This document shows positions 17,274 to 27,900 of a stretch of DNA of 64,000 bases, piece by piece. Location of the stretch: assembly GCA_016721505.1 (NCBI GenBank), contig JADKHX010000008.1:62001-126000 (forward strand). The letters run 5' to 3'. The position numbers and the translations under genes are program-made. The stretch is from Rhodocyclaceae bacterium. GTDB lineage: Bacteria > Pseudomonadota > Gammaproteobacteria > Burkholderiales > Rhodocyclaceae. The stretch's first letter is position 1. Each line of letters begins with the position of its first letter. The notes beneath the pieces were generated by a model. The model did not search any database. It was given only the letters and a program-made list of their open reading frames with translations, and was not told the origin of the DNA.

Positions 17274-17343
17274 GATTCGGGGAAATATAGTGGTCAGCGG
17301 GATAAAGGATGGTAGCACGCGATGACTGAAGGCATTATTGCTC

Positions 17344-17682
17344 ATGGATGAACAGTTGTTTCTAACTGTGGCCGATGCACAGCTTGGACGCATCGAAACG
17401 GCTCTGGAGCGCTTGATTGATGCGGGTGAAGCGGACATTGATGTCGAGCAAAAAGCCGGTGGAGTAATGGAAATTGAATGCGCCAACGGCAGCAAAATCA
17501 TCATCAATCGGCACAGCGCTGCGCGTGAAATTTGGATTGCGGCGCGCTCCGGGGGCTATCACTTTGCCTTTGATGGCGGCGCGTGGGTTGCAGCCAAGGA
17601 TGGCAGTGAGCTGATGAAGGTGCTAGCTCGCTGTTTGTCTGAGCAAACCGGTGCAGTAATCGCCCTCGACCACACCAACTAG
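17344..17682 (+). CDS. cyaY: Frataxin-like iron-binding protein CyaY
   Basis: 112 residues from the ATG. 'MDEQLFLTVADAQLGRIE' has the acidic helix used for iron and IscS contact, followed by the sheet 'ADIDVEQKAGGVMEIE' and 'IWIAARSGGYHFAFDGGAW'. It regulates iron-sulphur cluster assembly. A TTG at 17338 lies closer to AAGG and could be the real start, adding two residues. It is divergent from lptM-lysA; the 70-base gap must hold both promoters. Confidence 0.93.
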   Translation: MDEQLFLTVADAQLGRIETALERLIDAGEADIDVEQKAGGVMEIECANGSKIIINRHSAAREIWIAARSGGYHFAFDGGAWVAAKDGSELMKVLARCLSEQTGAVIALDHTN

Positions 17683-17780
17683 CTGGGATTTGGAAAAGCG
17701 CCTGGCTACGTTAGAATGCTTGCCACGCAGTTTTTGCCTATTCGCTTTTACCTGTTTGACCCCCTCGAGGAGTGGTAACG

Positions 17781-18437
17781 ATGAAACGCTCGATGCTCAG
17801 TTTGGCCGCCTTTGCACTATTCGCGGCAATTTCTTTTTCCGCAAATGCCAATGCACCGCAAAAAGCAGCGCAAAAAGGCGATGCCGAGCGCGGCAAAGTA
17901 ATCGCCGCTGGTACATGTGCAGCCTGTCATGGTGCTGACGGCAATAGTCAGATTTCGGCCAATCCAAAACTGGCCGGGCAACACCCCGAATATTTGTTCA
18001 AGCAAATGAAGAATTTCAAGGCCACCGACGGCAAACCGGCTGAACGCGCGAGTGCGGTGATGATGGGTATGATTTCTTCGTTGGACGAAGGGCAAATGCG
18101 TGATGTTGCCGCATGGTTTGCCTCTCAAAAGCAGACCGGCGACAAAGCCAAAGGCGATGCCAAGACTATTGCTCAGGGGCAAAAGCTCTACCGCGCTGGT
18201 GATGTCGCAAAAGGGCTAGCCGCTTGTGCCGGTTGCCACGGCCCGGCTGGCGCGGGAATGCCTGCACAATATCCACGTATCGGCGGACAGTTTGCCGATT
18301 ACACCGAAGCCCAGCTCAAGGCTTTCCGCGATGGTGGTCGCGCTAATGATGCCAACACCATGATGCGCACCATCGCACTAAAAATGACTGATGCGGAAAT
18401 GAAAGCAGTGTCTGATTACATCGCGGGTTTGCGCTGA
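17781..18437 (+). CDS. Dihaem cytochrome c4
   Basis: 218 residues. A signal peptide ('MKRSMLSLAAFALFAAISFS') is followed by two homologous haem domains with CAACH near residue 48 and CAGCH near residue 150. The segments 'NPKLAGQHPEYLFKQMKNFK' and 'YPRIGGQFADYTEAQLKAF' are typical of cytochrome c4, a periplasmic electron carrier to terminal oxidases. GAGGAG lies about eight bases before the ATG at 17781, preferred over the GTG at 17772. The gene ends 18 bases before a terminator. Confidence 0.93.
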   Translation: MKRSMLSLAAFALFAAISFSANANAPQKAAQKGDAERGKVIAAGTCAACHGADGNSQISANPKLAGQHPEYLFKQMKNFKATDGKPAERASAVMMGMISSLDEGQMRDVAAWFASQKQTGDKAKGDAKTIAQGQKLYRAGDVAKGLAACAGCHGPAGAGMPAQYPRIGGQFADYTEAQLKAFRDGGRANDANTMMRTIALKMTDAEMKAVSDYIAGLR

Positions 18438-18454
18438 CCCGACAGTTTTGGCGC

Positions 18455-18486
18455 AAAAAAGCCGACCTCGTAAGGTCGGCTTTTTT
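18455..18486. terminator. Bidirectional rho-independent terminator
   Basis: AAAAAA, then GCCGACCT, a 4-base loop CGTA, AGGTCGGC, then TTTTTT. It serves both the cytochrome c4 gene and the convergent small cytochrome c gene. Confidence 0.95.
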
Positions 18487-18504
18487 ATGTCCGAAAAATG
18501 CGTC

Positions 18505-18840
18505 TTACTTAGCGCCTGCCAGAATCCACTTAACCAGCGCCTTGACGTCGTCAGGTTTGACCGAAGCATTCGGCGGCATCGGCACTGCGCCTCCGTTGAT
18601 TTCCTTCCAAACCTGCCCGCCGGTGGCTGCAGTGCCCTTGGTAACGCGATCAATCAGCTTGGCCTCGTCGGAAGCTTTATATTTTTTACCGACATCCTGA
18701 AATGCCGGGCCAACTAATTTTGCGTCAACTTTGTGGCAGGCCATGCAGCCGCTTTTTGTAGCCAAATCTTTGTTGGCAAAAGCTGGTGCTGAAACCACTA
18801 AGCCACAGGCTATTAGGGCGGAAACAATAACTGACTTCAT
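18505..18840 (-). CDS. Small class I cytochrome c (c551-like)
   Basis: 111 residues. Signal peptide 'MKSVIVSALIACGLVVSAPAFA' ends at about residue 22. The haem motif is CMACH near residue 32, followed by 'VGPAFQDVGKKY'; the axial methionine is probably in 'VPMPPNASV'. It is a periplasmic electron carrier of the c551/c8 group. It is convergent with the cytochrome c4 gene, sharing its terminator. GAGGAGTT lies before the ATG. Confidence 0.92.
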   Translation of the reverse strand: MKSVIVSALIACGLVVSAPAFANKDLATKSGCMACHKVDAKLVGPAFQDVGKKYKASDEAKLIDRVTKGTAATGGQVWKEINGGAVPMPPNASVKPDDVKALVKWILAGAK

Positions 18841-18966
18841 TTTGAACTCCTCGCAGGTGATTGAATGGGGTGATAAGAATTATTCTAGTGCTTTAGCGAA
18901 CTAATTCAATAACGCGCTTTAGACAAACGCGTTGACCGAGCCGACCATCGCCCTTGGAACTGCAGG

Positions 18967-19359
18967 CTAGAGTCCGAACTTGTCGAAGATTTTGCCCATT
19001 TTTTCCTGCATTGTTTCCGCAGTGAAAGGTTTGGTGATGTAGCCCGACGCACCGGCTTGGTCGGCCGCGGTGATGTTTTCCTTTTTTGCCTCGGCAGTCA
19101 CCATAAGGAAAGGCAAATCGCCGAGTTTGGCATCGGCGCGCACGCTTTGCAGCAGGGTTAGGCCGTCCATATTGGGCATGCTCCAATCGGAAATCACAAA
19201 ATCTATCCCGCCCATTTGGAGCCGAGCCAGTGCAATCGCGCCGTCTTCCGCTTCTTCGACATTGGTAAAACCGAGTTCTTTGAGCAAATTGCGAATAATG
19301 CGGCGCATCGTCGCGAAGTCATCCACGACGAGGAATTTAAGGGCGGAGCGGTCTGCCAT
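18967..19359 (-). CDS. cheY: Chemotaxis response regulator CheY
   Basis: 130 residues, a single receiver domain. Acid pocket Asp13-Asp14, phospho-acceptor Asp58 ('[10 protein letters not shown]'), Thr88, Tyr107 and Lys110 are all present, matching E. coli CheY one for one. Phospho-CheY binds the flagellar switch FliM. No other chemotaxis or flagellar gene is in the window, so it is an orphan copy here. The 150 bases between it and ilvD hold no gene. Confidence 0.93.
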   Translation of the reverse strand: MADRSALKFLVVDDFATMRRIIRNLLKELGFTNVEEAEDGAIALARLQMGGIDFVISDWSMPNMDGLTLLQSVRADAKLGDLPFLMVTAEAKKENITAADQAGASGYITKPFTAETMQEKMGKIFDKFGL

Positions 19360-19509
19360 GGTGCCTCCATGCAGCGATAGTCTGGCGGTACGATGCCGAC
19401 ACTATGCCGCAGGGCTTCGTCCTTCAAAACGGCGAATACCGCTGAATGAACCCTCTATCAGTGGAGAAAGTCAGCAGCAACTTTCAGGCCGCATTTTGCA
19501 AAAATGAGG

Positions 19510-21357
19510 CTATTTAAGCTGACTTAAATCCCGCACGGCGCCCGTATCGGCCGAGGTGGTCATTGCGGCGTAGGCCAGCAAGGCCATCGAGACTTCGCGT
19601 TGGCGGTTGGCTGGCTTCCACGCTACTGCACCACGAGCGAGCATGGTTTGACGGCGTGTCGCCAGCACCAACTCGTCAACTGCCAAATGGATGGCGCGAT
19701 TCGGGATATCGATTTCGATGGTGTCGCCCTCCTCAACCAAGGCTATCGTGCCACCCGCCGCGGCTTCTGGCGACACATGACCAATGGCCAAGCCCGAAGT
19801 ACCGCCGGAAAAGCGGCCGTCGGTGAGCAAGGCGCAGACTTTGCCCAGTCCTTTGGATTTCAGATACGAAGTCGGGTAAAGCATTTCTTGCATGCCTGGC
19901 CCGCCTTTGGGGCCTTCATAACGAACGACAACCACATCGCCCGCGACAATTTGATCTGCGAGGATTTTTTCTACAGCCTCCTCTTGCGATTCGCAAACGC
20001 GGGCGCGGCCAGTGAATTTCAGAATTGAATCATCGACCCCCGCAGTTTTGACGATGCAGCCTTTTTCGGCGATGTTGCCAGACAACACCGCCAATCCACC
20101 ATCTTGTGAATAAGCATTGGCTTTATCGCGGATGCAACCATTGGCGCGATCTAAGTCCAACTTGGGAAAGCGCCGTTCTTGCGAAAACGCGATTTGCGTC
20201 GGCACGCCACCGGGTGCAGCACGATAAAAATCCGTCACCGTGGAATCTGCCGTCGTCGCCACATCCCACTGTGCCAGTGCATCGCCCATGGTTTTGCTGT
20301 GCACGGTATAGGTATCCGTGTGCAGCAAACCGGCACGATTTATTTCGGCCAATAGAGCCATGATTCCGCCAGCACGATGCACATCTTCCATGTGATATTT
20401 CTGTGTCGCCGGTGCGACTTTGGCAAGACATGGGATCTTGCGCGATAAACGATCGATATCTTGCATGGTGAAATTGACTTTTGCTTCGTGTGCGGCGGCA
20501 AGCAAATGCAACACCGTGTTGGTCGAGCCGCCCATGGAAATATCCAGCGCGACCGCGTTTTCAAAGGCCTCGAAACTCGCAATTGAGCGCGGCAAGACGG
20601 AAGTGTCGTCTTGCTCGTAATAGCGTTTGGCCAGATCAACCACCGTGCGCCCGGCGCGCAAAAAAAGTTGTTTGCGATCGGCGTGGGTGGCCAGCAATGA
20701 GCCATTGCCCGGCAATGACAAGCCCAACGCTTCGGTCAAACAATTCATCGAATTTGCAGTAAACATGCCCGAGCAAGAACCACAAGTCGGGCAGGCCGAA
20801 CGCTCCATTGCGGCAACATCTGCATCAGAATTTTTGCTATCGGCAGATTCGACCATCGCATCGACCAAATCGACCATACGATATTCGCCATGCCATTTCA
20901 CCTTGCCGGCTTCCATTGGCCCGCCGGAAACAAACACCGTCGGGATGTTGATGCGCAACGCCGCCATCAACATTCCCGGCGTGATTTTGTCGCAGTTGGA
21001 AATGCACACCATCGCATCGGCACAATGGGCATTGACCATGTATTCCACCGAATCAGCAATTAGCTCGCGGCTGGGCAAGCTGTACAACATGCCGCCATGA
21101 CCCATCGCAATGCCATCATCGACAGCAATAGTGTTGAACTCTTTGGCCACGCCACCTGCTTCCTCGATTTCGCGCGCCACCAATTGGCCCAAATCCTTCA
21201 GATGCACGTGTCCCGGCACAAATTGGGTGAAAGAATTGACCACCGCAATAATTGGCTTGTCGAAGTCACCATCTTTCATACCCGTCGCCCGCCACAGCGC
21301 GCGTGCGCCTGCCATATTGCGACCGTGGGTGGTAGTGCGGGAACGATAAACAGGCAT
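19510..21357 (-). CDS. ilvD: Dihydroxy-acid dehydratase
   Basis: 615 residues from the ATG at 21355-21357, the family length. '[20 protein letters not shown]' and '[18 protein letters not shown]' hold the cysteines for the iron-sulphur cluster, and '[16 protein letters not shown]' and '[11 protein letters not shown]' are active-site segments. It makes 2-keto acids for valine, leucine and isoleucine. The frame stays open 99 codons upstream into the divergent gene, but that part has no family similarity. The C-terminal stretch '[11 protein letters not shown]' is encoded by a short palindromic repeat. A perfect 13-bp inverted repeat lies upstream. Confidence 0.97.
   Translation of the reverse strand: MPVYRSRTTTHGRNMAGARALWRATGMKDGDFDKPIIAVVNSFTQFVPGHVHLKDLGQLVAREIEEAGGVAKEFNTIAVDDGIAMGHGGMLYSLPSRELIADSVEYMVNAHCADAMVCISNCDKITPGMLMAALRINIPTVFVSGGPMEAGKVKWHGEYRMVDLVDAMVESADSKNSDADVAAMERSACPTCGSCSGMFTANSMNCLTEALGLSLPGNGSLLATHADRKQLFLRAGRTVVDLAKRYYEQDDTSVLPRSIASFEAFENAVALDISMGGSTNTVLHLLAAAHEAKVNFTMQDIDRLSRKIPCLAKVAPATQKYHMEDVHRAGGIMALLAEINRAGLLHTDTYTVHSKTMGDALAQWDVATTADSTVTDFYRAAPGGVPTQIAFSQERRFPKLDLDRANGCIRDKANAYSQDGGLAVLSGNIAEKGCIVKTAGVDDSILKFTGRARVCESQEEAVEKILADQIVAGDVVVVRYEGPKGGPGMQEMLYPTSYLKSKGLGKVCALLTDGRFSGGTSGLAIGHVSPEAAAGGTIALVEEGDTIEIDIPNRAIHLAVDELVLATRRQTMLARGAVAWKPANRQREVSMALLAYAAMTTSADTGAVRDLSQLK
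19651..19677 (-). repeat. Short palindromic repeat (27 bp), inside ilvD
   Basis: In gene orientation GACGAGTTGGTGCTGGCG then ACACGCCGT. The left hairpin arm is altered but the rest fits the consensus. It is read in a different frame from the full-length copies and gives 'ELVLATRR'. Confidence 0.65.
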
Positions 21358-21386
21358 GACAGCTCCGATGCGATTCAATAAGATTG

Positions 21387-21425
21387 GTTTGATTTTAGCG
21401 TGGCATGGCGCGGCTAAAATCAAAC
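21387..21425. promoter_or_regulatory. Perfect 13-bp inverted repeat in the ilvD / C-S lyase divergent region
   Basis: GTTTGATTTTAGC at 21387-21399 and GCTAAAATCAAAC at 21413-21425 are exact reverse complements separated by 13 bases. The right arm ends one base before the ATG of the C-S lyase gene, which has no visible ribosome binding site. It could be an operator in DNA or a hairpin covering the start in RNA. Confidence 0.7.
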
Positions 21426-21426
21426 T

Positions 21427-22566
21427 ATGAACTCTCCGTTTGACCAAACCCACAACCACCTCGCGTGGCATTCGTCCAAATGGGAAAAATATCGCGATAC
21501 CGGCATCATCCCTCTGTGGGTGGCCGATATGGATTTCGCCGTGCCGCCCGCAGTGCAAACGGCACTCGCCGCGCATGTTGAACACGGTGTGCTTGGCTAC
21601 ACCCGTGTGCCACGAAATTTGCCGCAGCTGACGCAGCAATATTTGCAACGGCAATACGGTTGGGCAATCGATGAAGTCTCGCTAGTGTGGCTGCCGGGTT
21701 TAGTGCTCGGCATCAATTTGGCGGTGCGTGCGGTATGCGCCGAGGGCGATGCTTACGCGACATTCACCCCCGTCTATCCGCCATTTTTGGATGCCGCAAA
21801 AAATCAGGCGCGTGGATTGATTGCTTTGCCCTTGATCAATCAGGCGATGGATTTCGGCATCGATTTTGCCGCGTTAGAAAGCAGTCTGGCAGCAAATCCG
21901 CATGCGCGGTTGTTGTTGATTTGTCATCCGCATAATCCGGTCGGCAAAGTTTGGTCGGCGGACGAACTGCGACAACTCGGTACCGTTGTGGCGCGGCACG
22001 ACTTGATCGTTTGTAGCGATGAAGTGCATTGTGATTTGATTTTGCCCGACACACTCAAACATCTCCCGTTTGCGCTGGCAAATCCTGAATTAGCGGCGCG
22101 CACCATCACTCTGATGGGCATGGGCAAAACCTACAACATCGCTGGTCTCGGTGTGGCATTTGCGGTGATAGAAAACGCTGAACTACGCGCAAAATTTCGC
22201 ACCGCGATGGCGCATTTGGTGCCAGATATCAATGCCTTTGGCTACACCGCAATGCTCGCTGCAATGAGCGATTGCGAACCGTGGCGGCAAGAATTACTGA
22301 CTTATCTGCGTGGTAATCGTGATTGCGTGGTCGCCACGATGAAACGACTAAAGATTGCAGTAACAAGGGTTGATGCAACTTATTTGGCGTGGTTAGATTG
22401 CCGACATATTCCCGATGCACACGCTTTTTTTGAACAACATGGCGTAGGCTTATCGAACGGAGCACCGTTTGGTGCAGCAGGGTTTTTACGGCTGAATTTT
22501 GCTTGTCCGCGTGACCTTTTGAACGAAGCGCTGCAACGTATGACGCGAGCGCTCGCGATTATTTGA
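21427..22566 (+). CDS. PLP-dependent C-S lyase (PatB/MalY family)
   Basis: 379 residues, class I/II aminotransferase fold. '[17 protein letters not shown]' is the family opening. '[19 protein letters not shown]' and '[15 protein letters not shown]' hold PLP-contacting residues, the Schiff-base lysine is in '[12 protein letters not shown]' near residue 235, and '[13 protein letters not shown]' carries the carboxylate-binding arginine. Enzymes of this group cleave cystathionine or cysteine conjugates; MalY also acts as a regulator. It is divergent from ilvD. The ATG directly follows an inverted repeat. Confidence 0.92.
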   Translation: MNSPFDQTHNHLAWHSSKWEKYRDTGIIPLWVADMDFAVPPAVQTALAAHVEHGVLGYTRVPRNLPQLTQQYLQRQYGWAIDEVSLVWLPGLVLGINLAVRAVCAEGDAYATFTPVYPPFLDAAKNQARGLIALPLINQAMDFGIDFAALESSLAANPHARLLLICHPHNPVGKVWSADELRQLGTVVARHDLIVCSDEVHCDLILPDTLKHLPFALANPELAARTITLMGMGKTYNIAGLGVAFAVIENAELRAKFRTAMAHLVPDINAFGYTAMLAAMSDCEPWRQELLTYLRGNRDCVVATMKRLKIAVTRVDATYLAWLDCRHIPDAHAFFEQHGVGLSNGAPFGAAGFLRLNFACPRDLLNEALQRMTRALAII

Positions 22567-22592
22567 CGGCGTGATACCAGCACCAACTGACG
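22566..22592 (-). repeat. Short palindromic repeat (27 bp), intergenic
   Basis: On the plus strand ACGGCGTGA..CCAGCACCAACTGACG. It overlaps the last stop codon of the C-S lyase gene and lies between that gene and lgt. Confidence 0.8.
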
Positions 22593-22614
22593 AAAGAGCG
22601 GAAGAAATTTTTTT

Positions 22615-23403
22615 ATGCTAATCCACCCACAGTTTGACCCCATCGCCATCCAACTCGGGCCGCTCGCCATCCGCTGGTACGGCCTGATGTATTTAGCCGC
22701 CTTCCTGAGTTTTATTTGGCTTGGCAAGCGCCGTGCGCAAGCGCAGGCTTGGCATGGGATCACCGTGCCGGATGTCGATGACATGTTGTTCTACGGCGTG
22801 CTCGGGGTGATTCTTGGTGGTCGTCTCGGCCAGGTGATTTTCTATCAGCCGGAATATTTTCTTGCGCATCCCGGTGAAATTCTCGCCGTATGGAAAGGCG
22901 GCATGAGCTTTCATGGCGGATTTTTGGGTGTGTTAGTCGCCATGGCATGGTGGGCAAAAAAACATGGCAAGACTTTTTTCCAAGTCACCGATTTCATCGC
23001 GCCACTGGTGCCGCTTGGTTTGATGACAGGCCGCCTTGGCAACTTCATCAACGGCGAACTATGGGGTCGGGTTGCCGATGCATCGTTGCCGTGGGCAATG
23101 GTTTTCCCCTCCGTTGACGCGCAACCGCGCCATCCCTCGCCGCTCTATCAGGCATTCGGCGAAGGGCTTTTGCTGTTCATTCTTCTTTGGTGGTTTTCTA
23201 GCACCCGGCGCGCGCGCGGCGTGGTGTCGGGAATGTTCCTGATCGGCTATGGCAGCCTTCGTTTCATCGCCGAATATTTTCGTGAACCCGATCACGGAAT
23301 TTTCGGCATCTCGTACGTCGTCAGCATGGGGCAATGGCTAAGCTTGCCGATGGTGTTAGTGGGGATTTATTTACTCATGCGGCGAACATCAATTGCTGAA
23401 TGA
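22615..23403 (+). CDS. lgt: Prolipoprotein diacylglyceryl transferase
   Basis: 262 residues with about seven membrane helices. Signatures are '[12 protein letters not shown]', '[10 protein letters not shown]' and '[11 protein letters not shown]', which holds the essential histidine. Next is '[18 protein letters not shown]', the Lgt signature with the key arginine, then '[13 protein letters not shown]' and 'REPDHGIFG'. It transfers diacylglycerol from phosphatidylglycerol to the lipobox cysteine, the first step in maturing lipoproteins such as LptM. It lies 48 bases after the C-S lyase gene. Confidence 0.97.
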   Translation: MLIHPQFDPIAIQLGPLAIRWYGLMYLAAFLSFIWLGKRRAQAQAWHGITVPDVDDMLFYGVLGVILGGRLGQVIFYQPEYFLAHPGEILAVWKGGMSFHGGFLGVLVAMAWWAKKHGKTFFQVTDFIAPLVPLGLMTGRLGNFINGELWGRVADASLPWAMVFPSVDAQPRHPSPLYQAFGEGLLLFILLWWFSSTRRARGVVSGMFLIGYGSLRFIAEYFREPDHGIFGISYVVSMGQWLSLPMVLVGIYLLMRRTSIAE

Positions 23404-23413
23404 ATCGACGTTG

Positions 23414-24274
23414 TCAGCGAAACACCACTGTCTTGTTTCCATGCAGTAGAACCCGATCTTCGAGGTGATACCGCAGACCACGCGCTAGTACGGTTTTTTC
23501 GATATCTTTGCCATAGCGCACAATATCTTCGACCGCATCTGAGTGGTCAATCCGTATCACATCTTGCTCAATGATCGGCCCCTCATCAAGCGCTTCGGTG
23601 ACGTAATGACAAGTCGCGCCGATGAGTTTTACGCCACGCGTGTAAGCCTGATGATAGGGCTTGGCGCCGACAAAACTAGGCAGAAAGGAATGGTGGATAT
23701 TGATAACGCGGCCAGGATAACGCGCACAAAATTCCGCCGGAAGAATTTGCATGTACCGCGCCAAAACAATCGTGTCGGCGTTGGCGGCATCAACAATTTT
23801 CCCGATTGCATCAAATGCCGTTTGCTTGTCAGCGGCCATCACCGGCACATGATGAAAGGGTATGCCGTGCCACTCGACTACCCCTTGAAAGTTGTGATGA
23901 TTTGAAATCACTGCGACGATGTCGCTATTCAACTCATTCGATTGCCAACGCGCCAGCAAATCATAAAGGCAATGTTCTTGCTGACTGACCATCACCACCA
24001 CGCGCTTCTTTTCTGCCGAATCGGCTATCCGCCAGTGCATTTTTAATTCGGTGGCAAGTGACGCAAAATGCAGACGAAATTCATCAACTCCAAAGGCTAA
24101 CGAATCGGCACGCACTTCGATGCGCATGAAATAACGCTGGTCAATATCATCGGCATGGAAGCTCGACTCAAGCAGCCAGCCGCGATGTTCGGCGATGAAA
24201 GCGGTGACGCGACTGATGATGCCGACTTGATCGGGGCAGGAAGCGACGAGCGTGTAAAAGCGCGCCTTGTGCAT
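23414..24274 (-). CDS. purU: Formyltetrahydrofolate deformylase
   Basis: 286 residues. The N-terminal ACT domain (residues 1-80, 'LVASCPDQVGIISRVTAF') is followed by a formyltransferase-like core. Catalytic residues lie in 'INIHHSFLPSF' and 'DEGPIIEQD', with Asn in 'AVISNHHNFQ'. It hydrolyses 10-formyl-THF to formate and THF, balancing one-carbon pools. Its start overlaps the thrH stop by one base (TGATG), so they form an operon. Confidence 0.96.
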   Translation of the reverse strand: MHKARFYTLVASCPDQVGIISRVTAFIAEHRGWLLESSFHADDIDQRYFMRIEVRADSLAFGVDEFRLHFASLATELKMHWRIADSAEKKRVVVMVSQQEHCLYDLLARWQSNELNSDIVAVISNHHNFQGVVEWHGIPFHHVPVMAADKQTAFDAIGKIVDAANADTIVLARYMQILPAEFCARYPGRVINIHHSFLPSFVGAKPYHQAYTRGVKLIGATCHYVTEALDEGPIIEQDVIRIDHSDAVEDIVRYGKDIEKTVLARGLRYHLEDRVLLHGNKTVVFR

Positions 24275-24882
24275 CAGATGCGCTGCGATGCTTTGTCGAT
24301 TTCGGCGCGCATTTCGGTGTAACTTAGCGCGATGGGAAACTGTGGGAATTCGTCGATCACATTTTGTGGTGGGTGAAACAAAATTCCCGCATGCGCTTCG
24401 CTCAACATCGCCGTGTCGTTATACGAATCACCGGCCGCGATAACTTTGTAGTTAAGCTCTTTGAAGCGTTGCACAGCTTCCTTTTTTTGGTTCGGCATTC
24501 GTAAATGGTAGTTCACCACGAAGCCTGTCGCATCAGTTTCCAGCTTGTGGCAAAACAAAGTCGGCATGCCTAAATGTGCCATCAATGGCATGGCGAATTC
24601 GTAAAACGTATCCGACAAAATAATCACTTGAAAGTCGCGCCGCAATTCGTCCAAAAATTCACTCGCGCCAGGCATCGGCCGCATCGTGGCAATCACCGCC
24701 TGAATATCTGGCAAACCGAGTTTGTGCTGGCGCAAAAGATTCAAACGAAATTTCATCAAGGTGTCGTAGTTCGGCTCGTCACGGGTGGTGCGGCGCAACT
24801 CAGGAATTCCCGTTCGTTCCGAAAACTCTATCCAGATTTCGGGAACCAAGACACCTTCAAGATCAAGACAAACTAGTTGCAC
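24274..24882 (-). CDS. thrH: Phosphoserine phosphatase / homoserine phosphotransferase ThrH
   Basis: 202 residues from GTG at 24880-24882, which has GGAG nine bases upstream and begins at the conserved 'LVCLDLEGVLVPEIW'. Haloacid dehalogenase fold: nucleophile Asp in 'DLEGVLVP', 'VIILSDTFYEF', Lys in 'PNQKKEAV', and 'AAGDSYNDTAMLSEA'. ThrH enzymes dephosphorylate phosphoserine and can move the phosphate to homoserine. The pairing with purU suggests serine/one-carbon metabolism. A longer frame upstream (to 24918) lacks family similarity. Confidence 0.93.
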   Translation of the reverse strand: MQLVCLDLEGVLVPEIWIEFSERTGIPELRRTTRDEPNYDTLMKFRLNLLRQHKLGLPDIQAVIATMRPMPGASEFLDELRRDFQVIILSDTFYEFAMPLMAHLGMPTLFCHKLETDATGFVVNYHLRMPNQKKEAVQRFKELNYKVIAAGDSYNDTAMLSEAHAGILFHPPQNVIDEFPQFPIALSYTEMRAEIDKASQRI

Positions 24883-24983
24883 GCGCGTTCTCCAGTTTCG
24901 GCTATGGTGCAACACCAAGGTTTAGCGCTGCATTGAGTCAAATTTTACCGTTGGTGCGCCACATGATGTGCGCCGATACCTGA

Positions 24984-27900
24984 CTAGGAAAGCGCTCGTT
25001 TGCCCGAGCCAAGCTGGCGTTCAAATTCTTTGATCGCCACAGGCTTGCCGAATAGGAAACCTTGAAAATTTTTACAGCCCCGGTTGATCAGGATTTCCTT
25101 TTGCTCTTCGGTCTCGACACCCTCCGCCAAGACTTCCATACCCAGGCTGTTTGCCATGGCAATAATGGTTTGTACGATCACTGCGTCGTCAGGATCATTG
25201 GCGATGTCGTGAACAAAACTTTGATCTATTTTTAGTTGATGCAAGGGAAGTTTCTTCAAACTGGAAAGTGAGGAATGGCCTGTACCAAAATCGTCGAGTG
25301 AAAATTGCACGCCCATTTCGGACAAGGTCAGCATTGTCGTGATGATCTCGGTAACGTTGTCCGGCATCGTACTTTCGGTCAGTTCCAGTTTGAGACGCGC
25401 CGGATTAATACTTGTTTCATCTAACACCGCCTTGACCTGGGCGCAAAAATCCGGCTGGCTAAATTGTCGCGCACTAACGTTAACCGCTAACTGCAAATGC
25501 TCGCGCCCGGGATTTCCCTGCCAGAGCTTAATTTGTGCACATGCAGCGCGCAGAGCCCACATGCCGATGGGTAGGATTAGGTTGGTTTCTTCGGCCACAG
25601 GAATAAATTGAGTCGGCGAAATCATCCCGCGTGTTGGATGTCGCCATCGCAGTAGCACTTCAGCGCCAGTCGCGCCGCTGCCGATGGCAAATTGCAGTTG
25701 GTAATACAGAACTAGCTGGTCGCGGGCAATGGCCTCCCGTAGTGCAAGACCAAGCTCCGCACGGTATTCGACCGCAGCTTGCATTTTTGGATCGAAAAAC
25801 CGAATCGCGTTGCGACCGGTGCGCTTGGCTTGATACATGGCGATATCGGCGCGCTTCATCAACTCGTCGGCGCTCGAATTTTCGCTACCAAATAGTGTGA
25901 TGCCGATGCTTGGTGTGTTTTGATAATTACGTCCAGCCAGCACATAGGGTTGATTCAATGCGCTTAGAATTTTTGTCCCCATGGCTTCCATTTGTCGTGC
26001 GGCCTCGCCGACATCGGGACTGAGATCCTCGACCATCACAACAAACTCATCGCCACCTAAACGCGCTACTGTTTCGGTCTTGCGGACACAAGCTAACAGC
26101 CGTTCGGCCACTTGCCGTAAAAGATTGTCACCAACTGCATGGCCAAGCGCGTCGTTGATTGCCTTAAAGTTATCAAGATCAATAAATAACAAACCGCCCT
26201 CACGCCCGCTGCGCCCGTTGTAGGCTAGGGCATGCTCTAACCGATCCATCAATAAGCGGCGATTGGCCAGTTTGGTCAGACTATCGTAATAGGCCAATTG
26301 TTGAATTTCAGCTTCAGCCGCCTTACGCGCCGTGATATCGGTGACGGAAGCAACATAGTGGCGCAACACACTCGATTTATCATTGACTTCGGTGATGCTT
26401 ATCCATGCTGGGTAATCGTCGCCTTTGCTACGCCTACCCCATGCCTCACCCTGCCATGCACCCATCGCCATAACGGCGTTCTCCACAACTGCCAAGAATT
26501 CTTCGTCATGTCGCTTTGACATTAGCGACGCTAGCGGTTTGCCAACCATTTTGACCGCCGAGAAGCCGGTCATATCGGTGAAGGCCTGATTGATTCGCAA
26601 CACAATGGACTTGGAATCTGCTACCAATATGCCGTCTTGCGATTCGAAGGCCACTGCGGCGATACGCAGATCAAGCTCGGTGCGTTTGTGCTCAGTGATA
26701 TCAGTGCGAATTCCGACGTATTGCTCAATAACGCCGTTGCGATCGAGGAATGGAACCGCGGTGAGATTGACCCAAATTTGAGTACCATCCTTTGTCCGTT
26801 CGGTAAGCTCCCCCTGCCACACCTTGCCGCTTTTCAGCACTCGATAGAACTCCGCGACCATTTCAGGTGATTGATGTCCTGTCGCGAGAATTTGGTGACT
26901 TTGGCCAAGGACCTCTTCTGCCGTGTAACCGCTCACTTGGCAAAAGCGATCATTGACATAGGTGAATTTCCCCGTTGCATCGATGATCGTCACGATGGCA
27001 TGTTGGTCAATCGCAAATTTTTGATTCTGCAGGTCGTGTAAGGCTCGTTGCGCTGTATTTTGTCCGCTGCGCAGTTCCTCGTTAAGTGCGCTCATTGCCA
27101 ATTCGCGCTCACGTAAACTTTGCGTCATAACCTGAAAATTACTCGCCAGCGCGCCAATTTCGTCATTGCTAGTGCTCAATGCACGCACTGACAAATCGCC
27201 ACGTGCGACATCTTGAACCGCTACCGACAATTCCCGCAGCGGCCTGACGATACGACTTACTAGCAACATAGAGGCGAACATTGCCAACGCCAACACAATC
27301 AAAGTTAGCAATGCTGTACGTGCACCGAGCGTATCAGTGACGCCCAGCGCGACCCGTGGATAAAGCTGAACAAACAAGCGCGAATTTGAAGTGGCTATCT
27401 CAGCCATGCTCAACCACACAGGACTGCCCGAGGGCGTCTCGGTTTCTATCAATGCACCGGAAACAGCGTTGATTAGTAATCCTCGACCCTTTTGCGTCAC
27501 CACAATATCGGCACTGATTAGCGGTTGGTTAATCGACTCAACCGTATGGTGCACCGAAATATTTCCAGCCCGACTCACTACGAAAACCGCTGTCCGATCG
27601 TCTGCAGGGACACCAGCGCGCTCTAATAAATGGGTTGGGTCGATATCAACTGTAGCGACACCAACAATCCGATCGGCACGGAAAATTGGTACAGAAAAGG
27701 TGATGACATTGATACCGCTGGCATCGGCATCAAAATATGGCTCACTCCAGGTCGCCGCGGCAGTTTTCTTGGCTGCGTTGTACCACGGCAGTTCGCGTTC
27801 AATATAGCTGCCGCTTCCCTTTGCAATGTCGATGGCCTTGAAACGCTCACCTTCGCGATACACGTAAGGGGCAAAACGTTTGCGTTGTGCAAAAACATCC

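Noticed and set aside
21358..21654. In-frame extension of ilvD by 99 codons upstream
   Set aside because: It runs across the divergent C-S lyase gene, has no dehydratase similarity, and the ATG at 21355-21357 gives the standard protein length.
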